Assembly (NCBI GenBank): GCA_052066835.1
Contig: JBQHRJ010000014.1
Length of the DNA stretch: 64,000 nucleotides
DNA from: UBA2821 sp902763335
Lineage (GTDB): Bacteria; Bacillota; Clostridia; Lachnospirales; Lachnospiraceae
Direction: 5' to 3' (one strand)
The stretch's first letter is position 1, and each line of letters starts with the position of its first letter. Shown piece by piece: positions 39,143 to 47,586 of the stretch. Both the position numbers and the translations under genes were made by a program. The notes under the pieces were generated by a model. It was not told the origin of the DNA. It saw only the letters and a program-made list of their open reading frames with translations, and did not search any database.

Positions 39143-39823
39143 ATGGATTGTATGATGAACGAAAAACAGGTAAGATTATATAAAATACCGATTCCAAAGT
39201 ATACATTAGGAGAAGAACTGATAAGTGCTATATCACACGGAGTAGGAGCAGCACTCGGAGTCGTGGCACTGTGTATGTGTGTGGCAAAATCTACGGCTGT
39301 CGGAGACGGATATGCACAGGTGAGCAGTTGGATATTTGGAATATCGATGATAATACTATATAGCATGTCGTGTATATATCATGCACTAAAACCAAATAAT
39401 GCAAAGCGTGTTATGAGAGTGTTTGACCATTGTACTATATTCTTATTAATTGCAGGAACCTACACTCCATTTACACTTATATCATTAAGAGGAAATGTCG
39501 GCTGGACATTATTTGGAATAATATGGGGAACAGCAATAATCGGTATAATACTTAATGCCATTGATATGGAGAAGTTTAAAACAATTTCGATGATATGTTA
39601 TCTGGCAATGGGATGGGCAATTGTATTTACATTTAAACCGTTATGTGCAGCAGTTGCACAGGAAGGTATAAAACTTCTGGTAGCAGGCGGTATAGCATAT
39701 ACCGTAGGTGCCGTTGTATATGGAATAGGAAGTAAAGTAAAATATATGCATTCAATCTGGCATTTCTTCGTGCTTGCCGGTACAATACTTCACTTCTTCG
39801 CTATATACCGGTATGTATTGTAG
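39143..39823 (+). CDS. PAQR/hemolysin III-family membrane protein
   Basis: 226 residues from the ATG at 39143 (AAAGGTGG upstream). Seven membrane helices. Diagnostic segments: TLGEELISAISHGVGAALGVVAL (Glu and Ser-His), SMSCIYHALKP (Ser and His), FDHCTIFLLIAGTYTPFTL (Asp-His) and a C-terminal HSIWHFFVLAGTILHFFAIY (two to three His). These Ser/Asp/His residues bind zinc in this CREST/PAQR hydrolase-like superfamily. Bacterial members affect membrane lipid balance; haemolytic activity is not proven for most. The strong operator over its promoter indicates tight control. Confidence 0.92.
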   Translation: MDCMMNEKQVRLYKIPIPKYTLGEELISAISHGVGAALGVVALCMCVAKSTAVGDGYAQVSSWIFGISMIILYSMSCIYHALKPNNAKRVMRVFDHCTIFLLIAGTYTPFTLISLRGNVGWTLFGIIWGTAIIGIILNAIDMEKFKTISMICYLAMGWAIVFTFKPLCAAVAQEGIKLLVAGGIAYTVGAVVYGIGSKVKYMHSIWHFFVLAGTILHFFAIYRYVL

Positions 39824-40529
39824 AGGGTATTCTATAATCTGCTAATTTATTTTTGAGTTCAGGGAGATAACATCTTCCTATAGTCTGGGATTTATTATTA
39901 GAAAGATATAAAGTATTTCCAACAAATGATTTAATGTGGAGCATATTTACGATGCAGGATTTATGACATCTGACAAACTGCGTCGGGAGATGCTCCTCAA
40001 TTTCTTTTAGTGTTGCACGTTTAATATAATGTTCATATGTTGTCTGAATGTGAACGTCATGATCAGTTTTATAAAAGTATATAATATCATTATAATCGAT
40101 TACACTGACACAGTTTTTTGTAATAAGTGTATAATATTTTCCTTTCATTATATCTGTATATTTGTTCATGTATTCATTAACATAATATGGATCTATCGGT
40201 TTTACCAAATAACCTAATGCATTAACATAGTATCCTTTTATGGCATATTTGTCATCGTCATCCAATAAAATGATTTTTCCCTTATATCCGTTTGAAATAA
40301 TTTTTTTACACATGTCAAGTCCGGTAGGTTCTGAAGAACCGTATAATCTTACTTGGGTAATCAGAAGGTCAAATTTATGATTTTCAAGAGAAATGTATAG
40401 TTCTGTGTCAGTAGAAAAATAAGATACAGATACAGTATTTTTAGATAGGTGACTCCATTCTGTAAGCAGTCTGCAAATTTCAAGGTAATCTTCTTTATTA
40501 TTTTCAAGTATTGCAATATTAATATTCAT
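39801..40529 (-). CDS. LytTR-type response regulator lacking the phospho-acceptor Asp
   Basis: 242 residues. Receiver-like domain (about 1-125): NINIAILENNKEDYLEICRLL, then FDLLITQVRLYGSSEPTGLDM. The family pattern at this place is D-L-I-F-L-D-I, so the acceptor Asp is replaced by Gln. ALGYLVKPID keeps the Lys. The LytTR DNA-binding domain (about 140-240) is normal: YYTLITKNCVSVIDYNDIIYFYKTDHDVHIQTT, FVRCHKSCIVNMLHIKSF, TLYLSNNKSQTIGRCYLPELK. Control by phosphorylation is unlikely. No kinase gene adjoins it. The 3' end overlaps the PAQR gene by 23 bases in convergent orientation. Confidence 0.88.
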   Translation of the reverse strand: MNINIAILENNKEDYLEICRLLTEWSHLSKNTVSVSYFSTDTELYISLENHKFDLLITQVRLYGSSEPTGLDMCKKIISNGYKGKIILLDDDDKYAIKGYYVNALGYLVKPIDPYYVNEYMNKYTDIMKGKYYTLITKNCVSVIDYNDIIYFYKTDHDVHIQTTYEHYIKRATLKEIEEHLPTQFVRCHKSCIVNMLHIKSFVGNTLYLSNNKSQTIGRCYLPELKNKLADYRIPSTIHTGI

Positions 40530-40951
40530 CTTTCGTCCCTCACTAAATTTATATTCGCTTTGTAGTTCTAATTGTGATATTGCAAGCTAGCTTGCAAATA
40601 CACATACTTGTGTTGGCTAGTCCCCGTAGGGGCTTTTGACACCTGAATCTATATAATATAATACTGATATGCTAGTAAAAAGTCAATGAAATTATATATT
40701 TTAACAAATATATTAATTGTAATTTGTCGTTCACGCCTATATATATGCCGATTATGCATAGGTGGATGAATTTGGGAAGGATATATGGTAAATTAGATAT
40801 GTGGATGGAATTAAAAATTCCACAATAATTATGAAGAGAGGAGTGAATATAAAACGAAAGATAAATATCTTTGTGTTGTATATATACAGGATATAAACAT
40901 AGTTTTAAATTCAAGATAATATAAGGTTATTCAGAAAGGCGGAAGATAAAT
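40530..40951. other. Intergenic region with repeat remnant and hairpin
   Basis: 422 bp without a gene. It contains the degenerate palindromic element 40574-40642, a hairpin near 40730-40765 (CACGCCTAT/ATAGGTG with mismatches), and AT-rich sequence that should hold the divergent promoters of the LytTR gene and of the DUF2712-like operon. Confidence 0.5.
40574..40642. repeat. Degenerate copy of the 33892-34005 element
   Basis: GTGATATTGCAAGCTAGCTTGCAAATACACATACTTG and the following TAGTCCCCGTAGGGGCTTTTGACAC track the right half of the element at 33892-34005 (which reads GTGATATTGCAAGCTTGCTTG and so on). The left terminal repeat is missing. Confidence 0.65.
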
Positions 40952-41386
40952 ATGAAAATTAAAAAAATTGTAGCAGTATGTATTATGGCATGTACAGTCG
41001 CAACATCAACTTTGACAGCGAGTGCAAGTGCAAAGGATTCGGTTTTTCCTACACAATATATCAGTTCATCAAGTTATTATGTATCTAAGTGGAGATACAA
41101 GGACAATACAACTTCACATTATATAAAGAATACATCAAGTTTGGAATTGAGAGTTATTTCGTATTCATATAGTAATGTTAATCGTACCAAAAATGGAAGT
41201 GCTGTTATTCCTGGAAATTCAGAGAGGTTTATTAATAACTTTATTCGAGAGAGATATAATGATCATACTGAAAATGATAGCAGATGCAAATTATCAATAC
41301 GTTGCAATATAAGCGGTGCCAGTGGAAAAATAAGTGGGGCATGGAGTCCGGATAGTGTTGGCAGTTATATAGTTGCTAATCCATAA
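40952..41386 (+). CDS. Secreted DUF2712-like protein, possible bacteriocin-type product
   Basis: 144 residues. Signal peptide (about 1-27: MKIKKIVAVCIMACTVATST ending ASA). The mature part reads YVSKWRYKDNTTSHYIKNTSSLELRVISYSY, GSAVIPGNSERFINNFIRE and ends SGKISGAWSPDSVGSYIVAN. The ending GxWSPDS and the KDNTTSHYIKN segment resemble DUF2712 proteins, which occur beside ABC-2 permeases in Firmicutes and are compared to lactococcin-972-type secreted peptides. AAAGGCGG precedes the ATG. It heads a cluster of two anchored proteins and a three-gene ABC transporter. A bacteriocin or signalling role is inferred. Confidence 0.65.
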   Translation: MKIKKIVAVCIMACTVATSTLTASASAKDSVFPTQYISSSSYYVSKWRYKDNTTSHYIKNTSSLELRVISYSYSNVNRTKNGSAVIPGNSERFINNFIRERYNDHTENDSRCKLSIRCNISGASGKISGAWSPDSVGSYIVANP

Positions 41387-41412
41387 TTATTAAATTTTTT
41401 TGTAATTTTGAA

Positions 41413-41453
41413 CTGCAAATAGAGAGGCATATTAATTGTTACTCTATTTGCAG
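41413..41453 (+). promoter_or_regulatory. Stable hairpin between the secreted-protein gene and the rest of the cluster
   Basis: CTGCAAATAGAG pairs perfectly with CTCTATTTGCAG around a 17-nt loop, without a T tract. It may protect the upstream mRNA end or partially end transcription, giving more of the secreted protein than of the transporter. Confidence 0.65.
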
Positions 41454-41474
41454 CATCATGAAAGGGGAAATTAG

Positions 41475-42296
41475 ATGACAAAACACAGAAAAAATGTTAT
41501 TTGTACAGCAGGAATATTCATCATAATGACAACCGCACTTACGGCATGCAATATTCCCGGAGTAACGGTTCCATATGATGAGTATAAGGCAAATAAAAGC
41601 ACAGAAAATGTACAAAAGCAGGAGAATAATTCAGAGCGTAGTAATGACTATATAAACAGGGTAATAAAGCGGAAAACAATGTTTGACAGCATCGATAAAG
41701 AGAAATATGAACTTGACTATATTCCCGACGATATGACAATTAATGATATGGGAGAATGGTTAGAGTACACGTATACAGACATTCCGACAGATGAGGATGC
41801 TGTTTTTAAATTTAAAATAAATAAAGCGGTTGTATATGAACACCTGTCAGAATCAGAAATAAATGGTTCAAAAGTATTTGATATGTGGGAACTGTTTGAC
41901 GGGGAGGCGGGATTTGGTGAATATGATAAATCAGATGATGCAAGGATTATGTTATGTGATATTGACTTGTATTACAGTAAAGAATATGTTGATTGGAGTA
42001 ACACCGATAATATAACCAAATTCAGTCTGGTGTATATGAGAGATGACGGAGCATATATAGAAACGGGATATCCTATATATTTTTCAGCATATGATAGTAG
42101 TAAAGTTGACCATAATGCCATGGATTTTAATATACATGAGGGTTCGATGAATTTGCAGGCAGCCTGGACTGTTGATAAGGAAATGTTTGGAGTGGATGAA
42201 TTTGACCTTAGTAAATTATATATATGTATAAATGCCGGAGGTGATGCGGATTCACAGAGATGGGTAAGACTTGGTCTGACTGATACCGGTGAATAA
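41475..42296 (+). CDS. Lipoprotein of unknown function in the DUF2712-like cluster
   Basis: 273 residues. The signal peptide ends in a lipobox, LTAC (cysteine at about 25), so the protein is tethered to the outer face of the membrane. The mature part is acidic and mixed alpha/beta (YTYTDIPTDEDAVFKFKINKAVVYEHLSESEINGSKVFDM; YCINAGGD-like end). No family is recognised beyond a loose resemblance of layout to the last protein of the cluster. As a lipoprotein next to a putative bacteriocin and ABC exporter, it might be an immunity or accessory factor; this is inferred. AAAGGGGA precedes the ATG. Confidence 0.65.
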   Translation: MTKHRKNVICTAGIFIIMTTALTACNIPGVTVPYDEYKANKSTENVQKQENNSERSNDYINRVIKRKTMFDSIDKEKYELDYIPDDMTINDMGEWLEYTYTDIPTDEDAVFKFKINKAVVYEHLSESEINGSKVFDMWELFDGEAGFGEYDKSDDARIMLCDIDLYYSKEYVDWSNTDNITKFSLVYMRDDGAYIETGYPIYFSAYDSSKVDHNAMDFNIHEGSMNLQAAWTVDKEMFGVDEFDLSKLYICINAGGDADSQRWVRLGLTDTGE

Positions 42297-42339
42297 CATT
42301 TGGAAACATGTAACAATTACTTTGGAATGGAGTTAAAGG

Positions 42340-43212
42340 ATGAAGATATTATTAAAGACTGAATTGAAAAAGGCGTTAAAAAATAAAGCGTTTTTAGCAT
42401 CTGTTATAATTTCAATATTGCTGACAATATTAAGTCTTATTTTTTGTGTAAGCATATATAACAGAGATATGAGGGACATGGAACTTATAAGAGGTATGGA
42501 TAATTATTCGGCAAATCCGGATATTTCAATATATTCATTGTTCAATCATTGGATAGGCGGTGAATCAATGTCATTGGGGTCATCGGTGTACTTTTTTATT
42601 TTTCCTATATTATGTGCCATGCCATACGGCTGGTCATATTGTGTTGAACGCAAAAGCGGATATACAAGGACAATGGTTGTACTTGCGGGCAAAAAAAAGT
42701 ATTTTGCAGCTAAGTATATTGCGACTTTTGTATCAGGAGGACTTGCCGTTGTTATACCATTTATTATGAATATAGCTATGACTGCATGTTTTTTTCCGGC
42801 TATTAAACCGGAAATAGAAAATGATATATACTATGCTGTGTTTAAAAATGGTTTAATGTCAGAGTTGTTTTATTCAAAACCATTCCTGTATTTATTTTTT
42901 TATTTAATTATTGATTTTGTATTTTGTGGATTGTTGGCAGACATAAGTCTGGCGGCGGCATCGTTTATAAAACAAAAGTATGTAGCTGTTATGATACCGT
43001 TTGTTGTATGCCTGTTAATTCATCTCTCAACTAAATTTATATATGATGCAGCAGGAAATTACAGTAGAGAGATTTCTCCATTCTATTATTTGAGAGCAAC
43101 TGATACCAGACTGCCCGCTTCGTTCGCTGTTATAGGTGTTACTGCTTTCATTATATTTGTGGTAACGTTTGTGATAACTAACATATGGGAGAGAAAACAT
43201 GAGATTTATTAA
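42340..43212 (+). CDS. ABC transporter permease, first subunit
   Basis: 290 residues with six membrane helices in ABC-2 style: a first helix after a basic start (LKTELKKALKNKAFLASVIISILLTILSLIFCVSI), then a large extracellular loop, then helices near 85, 125, 180, 215 and 265. The segment YCVERKSGYTRTMVVLAGKKKYFAAKYIATFVSGG is typical of bacitracin/lantibiotic-type ABC-2 permeases. It pairs with the permease encoded next, which it overlaps by 14 bases. The pair would form the membrane part of an exporter for the secreted peptide or for self-protection. GGAG precedes the ATG. Confidence 0.8.
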   Translation: MKILLKTELKKALKNKAFLASVIISILLTILSLIFCVSIYNRDMRDMELIRGMDNYSANPDISIYSLFNHWIGGESMSLGSSVYFFIFPILCAMPYGWSYCVERKSGYTRTMVVLAGKKKYFAAKYIATFVSGGLAVVIPFIMNIAMTACFFPAIKPEIENDIYYAVFKNGLMSELFYSKPFLYLFFYLIIDFVFCGLLADISLAAASFIKQKYVAVMIPFVVCLLIHLSTKFIYDAAGNYSREISPFYYLRATDTRLPASFAVIGVTAFIIFVVTFVITNIWERKHEIY

Positions 43213-44053
43213 AAATATTTTGTTTGATATACGAAATGGTATAACAAAACATTACATGCTTTTTTTGTGTCCGCTTGTATTGACGGCATTTTTGGCAGCC
43301 GACTGTATAAAAAATATAAAGGCATTTATAGAAATTAACACAGGCGGAAATGTAGAAAATTCATTTGGGGATGTATGGATGTATATATATGGAGGAATGG
43401 AAAAATATGTGAGTAGTGTAGACAATCCATTTAAATTTCCGATTGTGTGGACTACAATTTTTGTGTTTGCTGCCCTGCTTGTGCTGATTTATCCTACAAA
43501 GGATATGCTGGGTATAGGAACGCATGTAGTCGTGTCAGGTGGAAGCAGGGGAAAATGGTGGTTTTCAAAAGTTATATGGAATATGGCATCGACACTTATT
43601 TATCATGCCATTATCATATGCACACTTATTTTGGCGTGTTTAATGGCGGGAATAGAAATAAAACCGGGAATTAATATTAATCTGCTGCAGGCATTGTGCG
43701 AGTTTGAAAGTGTTGGAGATTTTAAAATGAAAGAAACGATACCAATAGCTGTGTTTTTTCTGCCTATAGTAATATCGGTTGCAATGAATCTGTTACAAAT
43801 GACACTGACACTTTTTATAAATCCTAATTACAGTTTCATAATCAGTTGTTCTGTAATGATTCTATCAGCATATCTGCTGACACCGTTTGCAGTATATAAT
43901 TATGCCATGTCTTTAAGATACAGCTACATATATAATCATGGGATTAAATATCAATATGGCTTTGCAGTTGCACTGGCTATTGCAGTAATATCTGTTATAA
44001 TAGGATATTTTAGATTTTTAAATTATGACATAATTAAGAAAGATGATAATTAA
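43199..44053 (+). CDS. ABC transporter permease, second subunit
   Basis: 284 residues with six membrane helices; its ATG lies within the end of the first permease gene, so translation is coupled. Like the first, it has an N-terminal helix (HYMLFLCPLVLTAFLAADCI), a long outer loop, FVFAALLVLIYPTKDML and, near 110-125, VVVSGGSRGKWWFSKVIWNMASTLIYHAIIICTLIL, the counterpart of the coupling segment. No ATPase motifs are present. It should combine with the first permease and with the ATP-binding protein at 44083. Confidence 0.78.
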   Translation: MRFIKNILFDIRNGITKHYMLFLCPLVLTAFLAADCIKNIKAFIEINTGGNVENSFGDVWMYIYGGMEKYVSSVDNPFKFPIVWTTIFVFAALLVLIYPTKDMLGIGTHVVVSGGSRGKWWFSKVIWNMASTLIYHAIIICTLILACLMAGIEIKPGININLLQALCEFESVGDFKMKETIPIAVFFLPIVISVAMNLLQMTLTLFINPNYSFIISCSVMILSAYLLTPFAVYNYAMSLRYSYIYNHGIKYQYGFAVALAIAVISVIIGYFRFLNYDIIKKDDN

Positions 44054-44082
44054 CCGCAGCATTATTAAGTGGAGGATTAAAA

Positions 44083-44757
44083 ATGACTACAATAGAAATT
44101 AAAAATTATACAAAAGTTATAAAAAGGAATACAGTTCTAAATGATATTACATTGTCGATGACATCAGGAAAAATATATGGATTTCAGGGTATAAACGGTT
44201 CCGGAAAAACGATGCTTATGAGGTCAATCATAGGGCTGATACATGGGACAAGAGGTAGTATACTCATAAATGGAAAGACTCTTGGCAGGGAAATCGAATT
44301 TCCGGAAAGTATAGGTTTTTTGCTTGAAAATCCTTCATTTCTGGATGGGTATTCAGGGTTAGATAATCTTAAAATGTTAAACAGACTTCAGACAAACATT
44401 AGTGATGAAGAATTGATGAAACTTTTAGAACGTGTGGGATTGTCGGGAGCAGAAAATAAAAAGTATAAGAAATATTCACTTGGAATGAAACAAAGGCTGG
44501 GTATCGCTCTTGCAGTGATGAGCAATCCGGATATCCTTATTCTTGATGAGCCTACAAATGCACTTGATACGGAAGGAATAGAGTGTGTTAAGGAGATAAT
44601 AATGGAACAGAAGGAAAGGGGAGCATTGGTTATTATATCGTGCCATGATACGGATTTGCTTATAAATCTTTCTGATGAGATATTCAGACTCGAAAATGGA
44701 ATAGTGAAAGAACATATTGTATCAGAAGAAAAGAGTAACAGCGGGAAGGAGAAATGA
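44083..44757 (+). CDS. ABC transporter ATP-binding protein
   Basis: 224 residues. Walker A GINGSGKT (about 36-43), Q-loop region LLENPSFLDGYSGLDNL, signature YSLGMKQRLGIALAVM, Walker B ILILDEPTNALD with catalytic Glu, and H loop ISCHDTDLLI. It belongs to the single-domain ABC-2 class linked to bacteriocin immunity and antibiotic export. GTGGAGG precedes the ATG. It lies 29 bp after the second permease gene and 6 bp before the next gene, in one operon. Confidence 0.93.
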   Translation: MTTIEIKNYTKVIKRNTVLNDITLSMTSGKIYGFQGINGSGKTMLMRSIIGLIHGTRGSILINGKTLGREIEFPESIGFLLENPSFLDGYSGLDNLKMLNRLQTNISDEELMKLLERVGLSGAENKKYKKYSLGMKQRLGIALAVMSNPDILILDEPTNALDTEGIECVKEIIMEQKERGALVIISCHDTDLLINLSDEIFRLENGIVKEHIVSEEKSNSGKEK

Positions 44758-44763
44758 TGTAAT

Positions 44764-45360
44764 ATGAAAAGAATAATGCGGGTAATCATCTGTGTAATTG
44801 CCGTTGTTGGAATATGTGCATATTGTTATAGAATAAAAGTTGTTAATTCAAATCTTGATATACCGGTTGTTAAGGTGTATGAGAAGGGACAACAGGTGCA
44901 ATATGAAGATGACTTTGTAGAAAGCTCGGATGACAGTGCTGAAGGCTATAGTGTGACCGTACTTGATGCTAATACATATACGCGTAAAGAGTTTGAAGAA
45001 AAACTGGTGGATGAGTATGAGCTTCAGATTCCGAATGATAAGAAATGCGACTTTTTTTATGTAGTTGATGTCAAGATATCAAATGAAAATAAAGAGTCGG
45101 ATGATATGCACGGAATATATCTGTACTATCTGATGCTTTTAGGTGTAAATGATTTTCAGATGCCGGATGTGGATATGACGATGGCGGCAAGCTCACTTCC
45201 GGGAATGGCATTTTCACTAAGACCGGAAAGTGATATGGATATAAAACTTATATATACTTTTAGTGATGAAAATTATAAGGATATAGATGAAGTCAGAAAT
45301 ACTGATTTCAAGTTGATGATTACGAAATATCCAACCAAAAAGCTGTTGCAGTTAAAATGA
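44764..45360 (+). CDS. Membrane-anchored extracellular protein (DUF5028-like)
   Basis: 198 residues. One N-terminal membrane helix (RIMRVIICVIAVVGICAYCY), then an acidic extracellular domain: VEKGQQV-type segment near 40, YSVTVLDANTYTRKEFEEKLVDEYELQIPNDKKCDFFYVVDVKISNENKE, then an MPDVDMTMAASSLPGMAFSLRPESDMDIKLIYTF stretch. The layout resembles the immunoglobulin-like DUF5028/DUF4352 group that accompanies ABC transporters; I am not certain of the family. It is the last gene of the cluster, 6 bp after the ATPase gene, with a terminator right behind. Confidence 0.6.
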   Translation: MKRIMRVIICVIAVVGICAYCYRIKVVNSNLDIPVVKVYEKGQQVQYEDDFVESSDDSAEGYSVTVLDANTYTRKEFEEKLVDEYELQIPNDKKCDFFYVVDVKISNENKESDDMHGIYLYYLMLLGVNDFQMPDVDMTMAASSLPGMAFSLRPESDMDIKLIYTFSDENYKDIDEVRNTDFKLMITKYPTKKLLQLK

Positions 45361-45364
45361 TAAA

Positions 45365-45415
45365 GAACATCAGATTTGCTGTTTCTCTGGAGGCAGACGA
45401 ATCTGATGTTTTTTA
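45365..45415 (+). terminator. Terminator of the DUF2712-like/ABC cluster
   Basis: AACATCAGATT pairs with AATCTGATGTT around a 24-nt partly paired loop, then TTTTATT, five bases after the stop codon. Confidence 0.85.
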
Positions 45416-45443
45416 TTGCCTATTTTTCAGGTTAAATTACATG

Positions 45444-45525
45444 TTGACAATATCAAATCCATATGTTACTGTATATCTATATTCGACATGTCAATACTCG
45501 ACATATCAAGCATTGACATACAGAT
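45444..45525 (+). promoter_or_regulatory. padR promoter and tandem operator-like repeats
   Basis: TTGACA (45444-45449) and TACTGT (45467-45472) with 17-bp spacing. Downstream, TCGACATGTCAA, TCGACATATCAA and TTGACATA form three phased near-repeats (about 45483-45522). PadR proteins often repress their own promoter, so these are candidate PadR sites. Confidence 0.6.
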
Positions 45526-45557
45526 GTTTGTGAAACTTAAAAATATTTATTCTAACA

Positions 45558-45612
45558 TGTGCAGCCTATAAATTGCACAAGCTTGTATAAACTTGAAATT
45601 GTTTTACAAACA
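45558..45612. repeat. Truncated copy of the 193-bp palindromic element
   Basis: GCAGCCTATAAATTGCACA, followed by a degenerate continuation to TTTTACAAAC, matches the right end of the element at 34856-35048. It lies in the leader between the padR operators and its ribosome binding site. Confidence 0.75.
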
Positions 45613-45647
45613 TCAGACAATATTTCATTTCAGAGGAGGCAGGTACA

Positions 45648-45968
45648 TTGAATGAGGCTATATTAAAAAAGTACATCCCCATGACAGAGACAATATATTA
45701 CACATTATTAGCAGTTATATCACCGCGTCATGGCTATGCAATAATGCAATATGTCAGTGAACTGACTGATTCAAGAATAACACTTGGAACAGGTACATTG
45801 TATACAATGGTCGGAAGACTTGTGAATGATGGGATAATAGAAAATGTACCAAATGAACAGGGAAAGAAGACATACATTATTACGGATGTGGGAATGGAAC
45901 TTCTGAAAATAGAAACAAAGAGAATTGAGAAGCAGTTAAATGATGGAAGGATGGTGCTGGGAATATGA
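45648..45968 (+). CDS. PadR-family transcriptional regulator
   Basis: 106 residues; TTG start with GAGGAGG upstream. Winged HTH: YIPMTETIYYTLLAVISPRHGYAIMQYVSELTDSRITLGTGTLYTMVGRLVNDGIIENVP, then GKKTYIITDVGMELLKIETKRIEKQLNDG. GTGTLYTMVGRLVNDGII is the PadR recognition helix and wing. It overlaps the next gene by four bases (ATGA), the widespread PadR-DUF2812 pairing. It probably represses this operon through the upstream repeats. Confidence 0.94.
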   Translation: MNEAILKKYIPMTETIYYTLLAVISPRHGYAIMQYVSELTDSRITLGTGTLYTMVGRLVNDGIIENVPNEQGKKTYIITDVGMELLKIETKRIEKQLNDGRMVLGI

Positions 45969-47047
45969 AAGAGCAGATATTAAAGAAAACAAAATTTATA
46001 ATGAGTATTCAGGAAGAATGCCGCTGGCTGGAGGAGATGGCACAGAAGGGGTGGTTTTTCACAAATATAACTATGGGGGTAAGATATACATTTAAGAAGG
46101 GAGAGCCGAGAAAAGTCGTATATGATATAGACAGATTTGACATTCCGAAGAAACCTACACTTGAGGATATAAATGCGAAGGAAATATTTATGGAAATGGC
46201 AGAGGACATGGGTTGGAAAGAAGTGACCCATGATGAAACAATGACATATTACTTTGTAAAGGACTACGAAGAAGGGGGAATAAATGAGATTCATAATGAC
46301 GAAGATACCAGAAAACTCAGAGCTGAAAAATATAGCAGAATGCTTCTGCGACAGAAAGATTCACTGTTAGGTTTTGTATTTTTCGTTGCACTGGTGGATT
46401 TACTTATCATGATATTAGAGGATGTGACAAATGACCATTTTATGACGTGGTACAATTACTTCAGTGTTGGCTATATAGGATTTTTTGCAGCATACAGTAT
46501 ATGGGTTAAAGGTGTGGCAGAAAAATTAAGGACAGAACTTTCAATGTCAAGGGAACAGTGGGAATACAGCAGATATAATGTTAAGAAAGAGAAGAAATTT
46601 ATATTGACAAACAGAGGGCTGACTAAGTATCTTGCAGGAATGGCAAAAGAAGGATGGATGCTTACAGATGTTACGGCATTTAACTATTCATTCAGAAAGT
46701 CGGATGTGGCGGATGTTGTATATACGATAGATGCATATTCATATACGAAATCAAGACACAGAGATGAAATTACCGGAGATAAAAAGGACTGGTATGGAAT
46801 GAATGGTGACTGGCAGATACAGAGTGTAAAAGATGCAGAGAAACGAGGCTGGTCATATGTATGCAGTCTTGAGAATAAAACAGTTATTTACAGCGGAAAT
46901 AAAGACAGCGTTGAACCGATAAATGATAAAAAATTCGACAATAGTTTTACATTTATATCATGGATAGGAAAGGCAGGAGCCACTACCATGATATTGGGAC
47001 TGATAGGATTTGTAATCGGATTTACGGTAGCAATGCTTACACTTTAG
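45965..47047 (+). CDS. DUF2812 membrane protein, partner of PadR
   Basis: 360 residues with two copies of the DUF2812 domain. Copy 1 (about 10-100) reads EECRWLEEMAQKGWFFTNITMGVRYTFKKGEPRKVVYDIDRF; copy 2 (about 225-320) reads RGLTKYLAGMAKEGWMLTDVTAFNYSFRKSDVADVVYTIDAY. Hydrophobic helices lie between the copies (about 138-158 and 168-185) and at the C terminus (about 335-358). In Firmicutes, DUF2812 proteins are translationally coupled to PadR and are thought to sense membrane-active stress; function is not established. Confidence 0.88.
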   Translation: MKEQILKKTKFIMSIQEECRWLEEMAQKGWFFTNITMGVRYTFKKGEPRKVVYDIDRFDIPKKPTLEDINAKEIFMEMAEDMGWKEVTHDETMTYYFVKDYEEGGINEIHNDEDTRKLRAEKYSRMLLRQKDSLLGFVFFVALVDLLIMILEDVTNDHFMTWYNYFSVGYIGFFAAYSIWVKGVAEKLRTELSMSREQWEYSRYNVKKEKKFILTNRGLTKYLAGMAKEGWMLTDVTAFNYSFRKSDVADVVYTIDAYSYTKSRHRDEITGDKKDWYGMNGDWQIQSVKDAEKRGWSYVCSLENKTVIYSGNKDSVEPINDKKFDNSFTFISWIGKAGATTMILGLIGFVIGFTVAMLTL

Positions 47048-47083
47048 AAGTTTATTTCCCAAATAACACAGTTCGACAAAGAA

Positions 47084-47485
47084 ATGTTGAAACCTATACG
47101 ACAAAAATGGATTTTTTATTTTATAAACAAGCATTTGCTGAATCATGAGACGATTAAATGTAAGCAGTGTAAAGGCGAGATGACTTCAAGAAAACAATAT
47201 CTTGCACTGATACCGGCTTATTTCGACGATGAACATGAGGAGACTGCAGAGTATTACATCAATAATATTACCCCCATTAGTGATGAATCTGAAATACCGA
47301 CAGGTAGGAGAGCCTGTTGTATACATATATTTCAATGCGGTAATTGTGGAAATAAATTAATCAGTGTAGTTGATTTTTTGAAGGTTAGAGACAAGATTTT
47401 AGTAAAAGGTGGGGATACATATCCTTACGAACATTTTAGGGAACATATAGAAAATTATTTTTCACATTATAATAGTGAGGAATAG
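47084..47485 (+). CDS. Protein with two CxxC pairs, possible zinc ribbon
   Basis: 133 residues starting MLKPIRQKWIFYFINKHLLN. CKQC near 26-29 and CGNC near 85-88 could bind zinc; between lies an acidic segment (YFDDEHEETAEYYINNITPIS). The C-terminal part, SVVDFLKVRDKILVKGGDTYPYEHFREHI, resembles no family I know. No ribosome binding site is evident before the ATG and only 36 bp separate it from DUF2812, so the N terminus may be altered or the start may lie further in. Moderate support for a real gene. Confidence 0.5.
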   Translation: MLKPIRQKWIFYFINKHLLNHETIKCKQCKGEMTSRKQYLALIPAYFDDEHEETAEYYINNITPISDESEIPTGRRACCIHIFQCGNCGNKLISVVDFLKVRDKILVKGGDTYPYEHFREHIENYFSHYNSEE

Positions 47486-47586
47486 TGAAAGACTGTTGCA
47501 ATAAAGATTTTTAGATGGTATATATTATAGAGAATGAGGAGCTTTATAATTGCTGTATGAAGATGAATTTATGGAGGATAAAGCTG

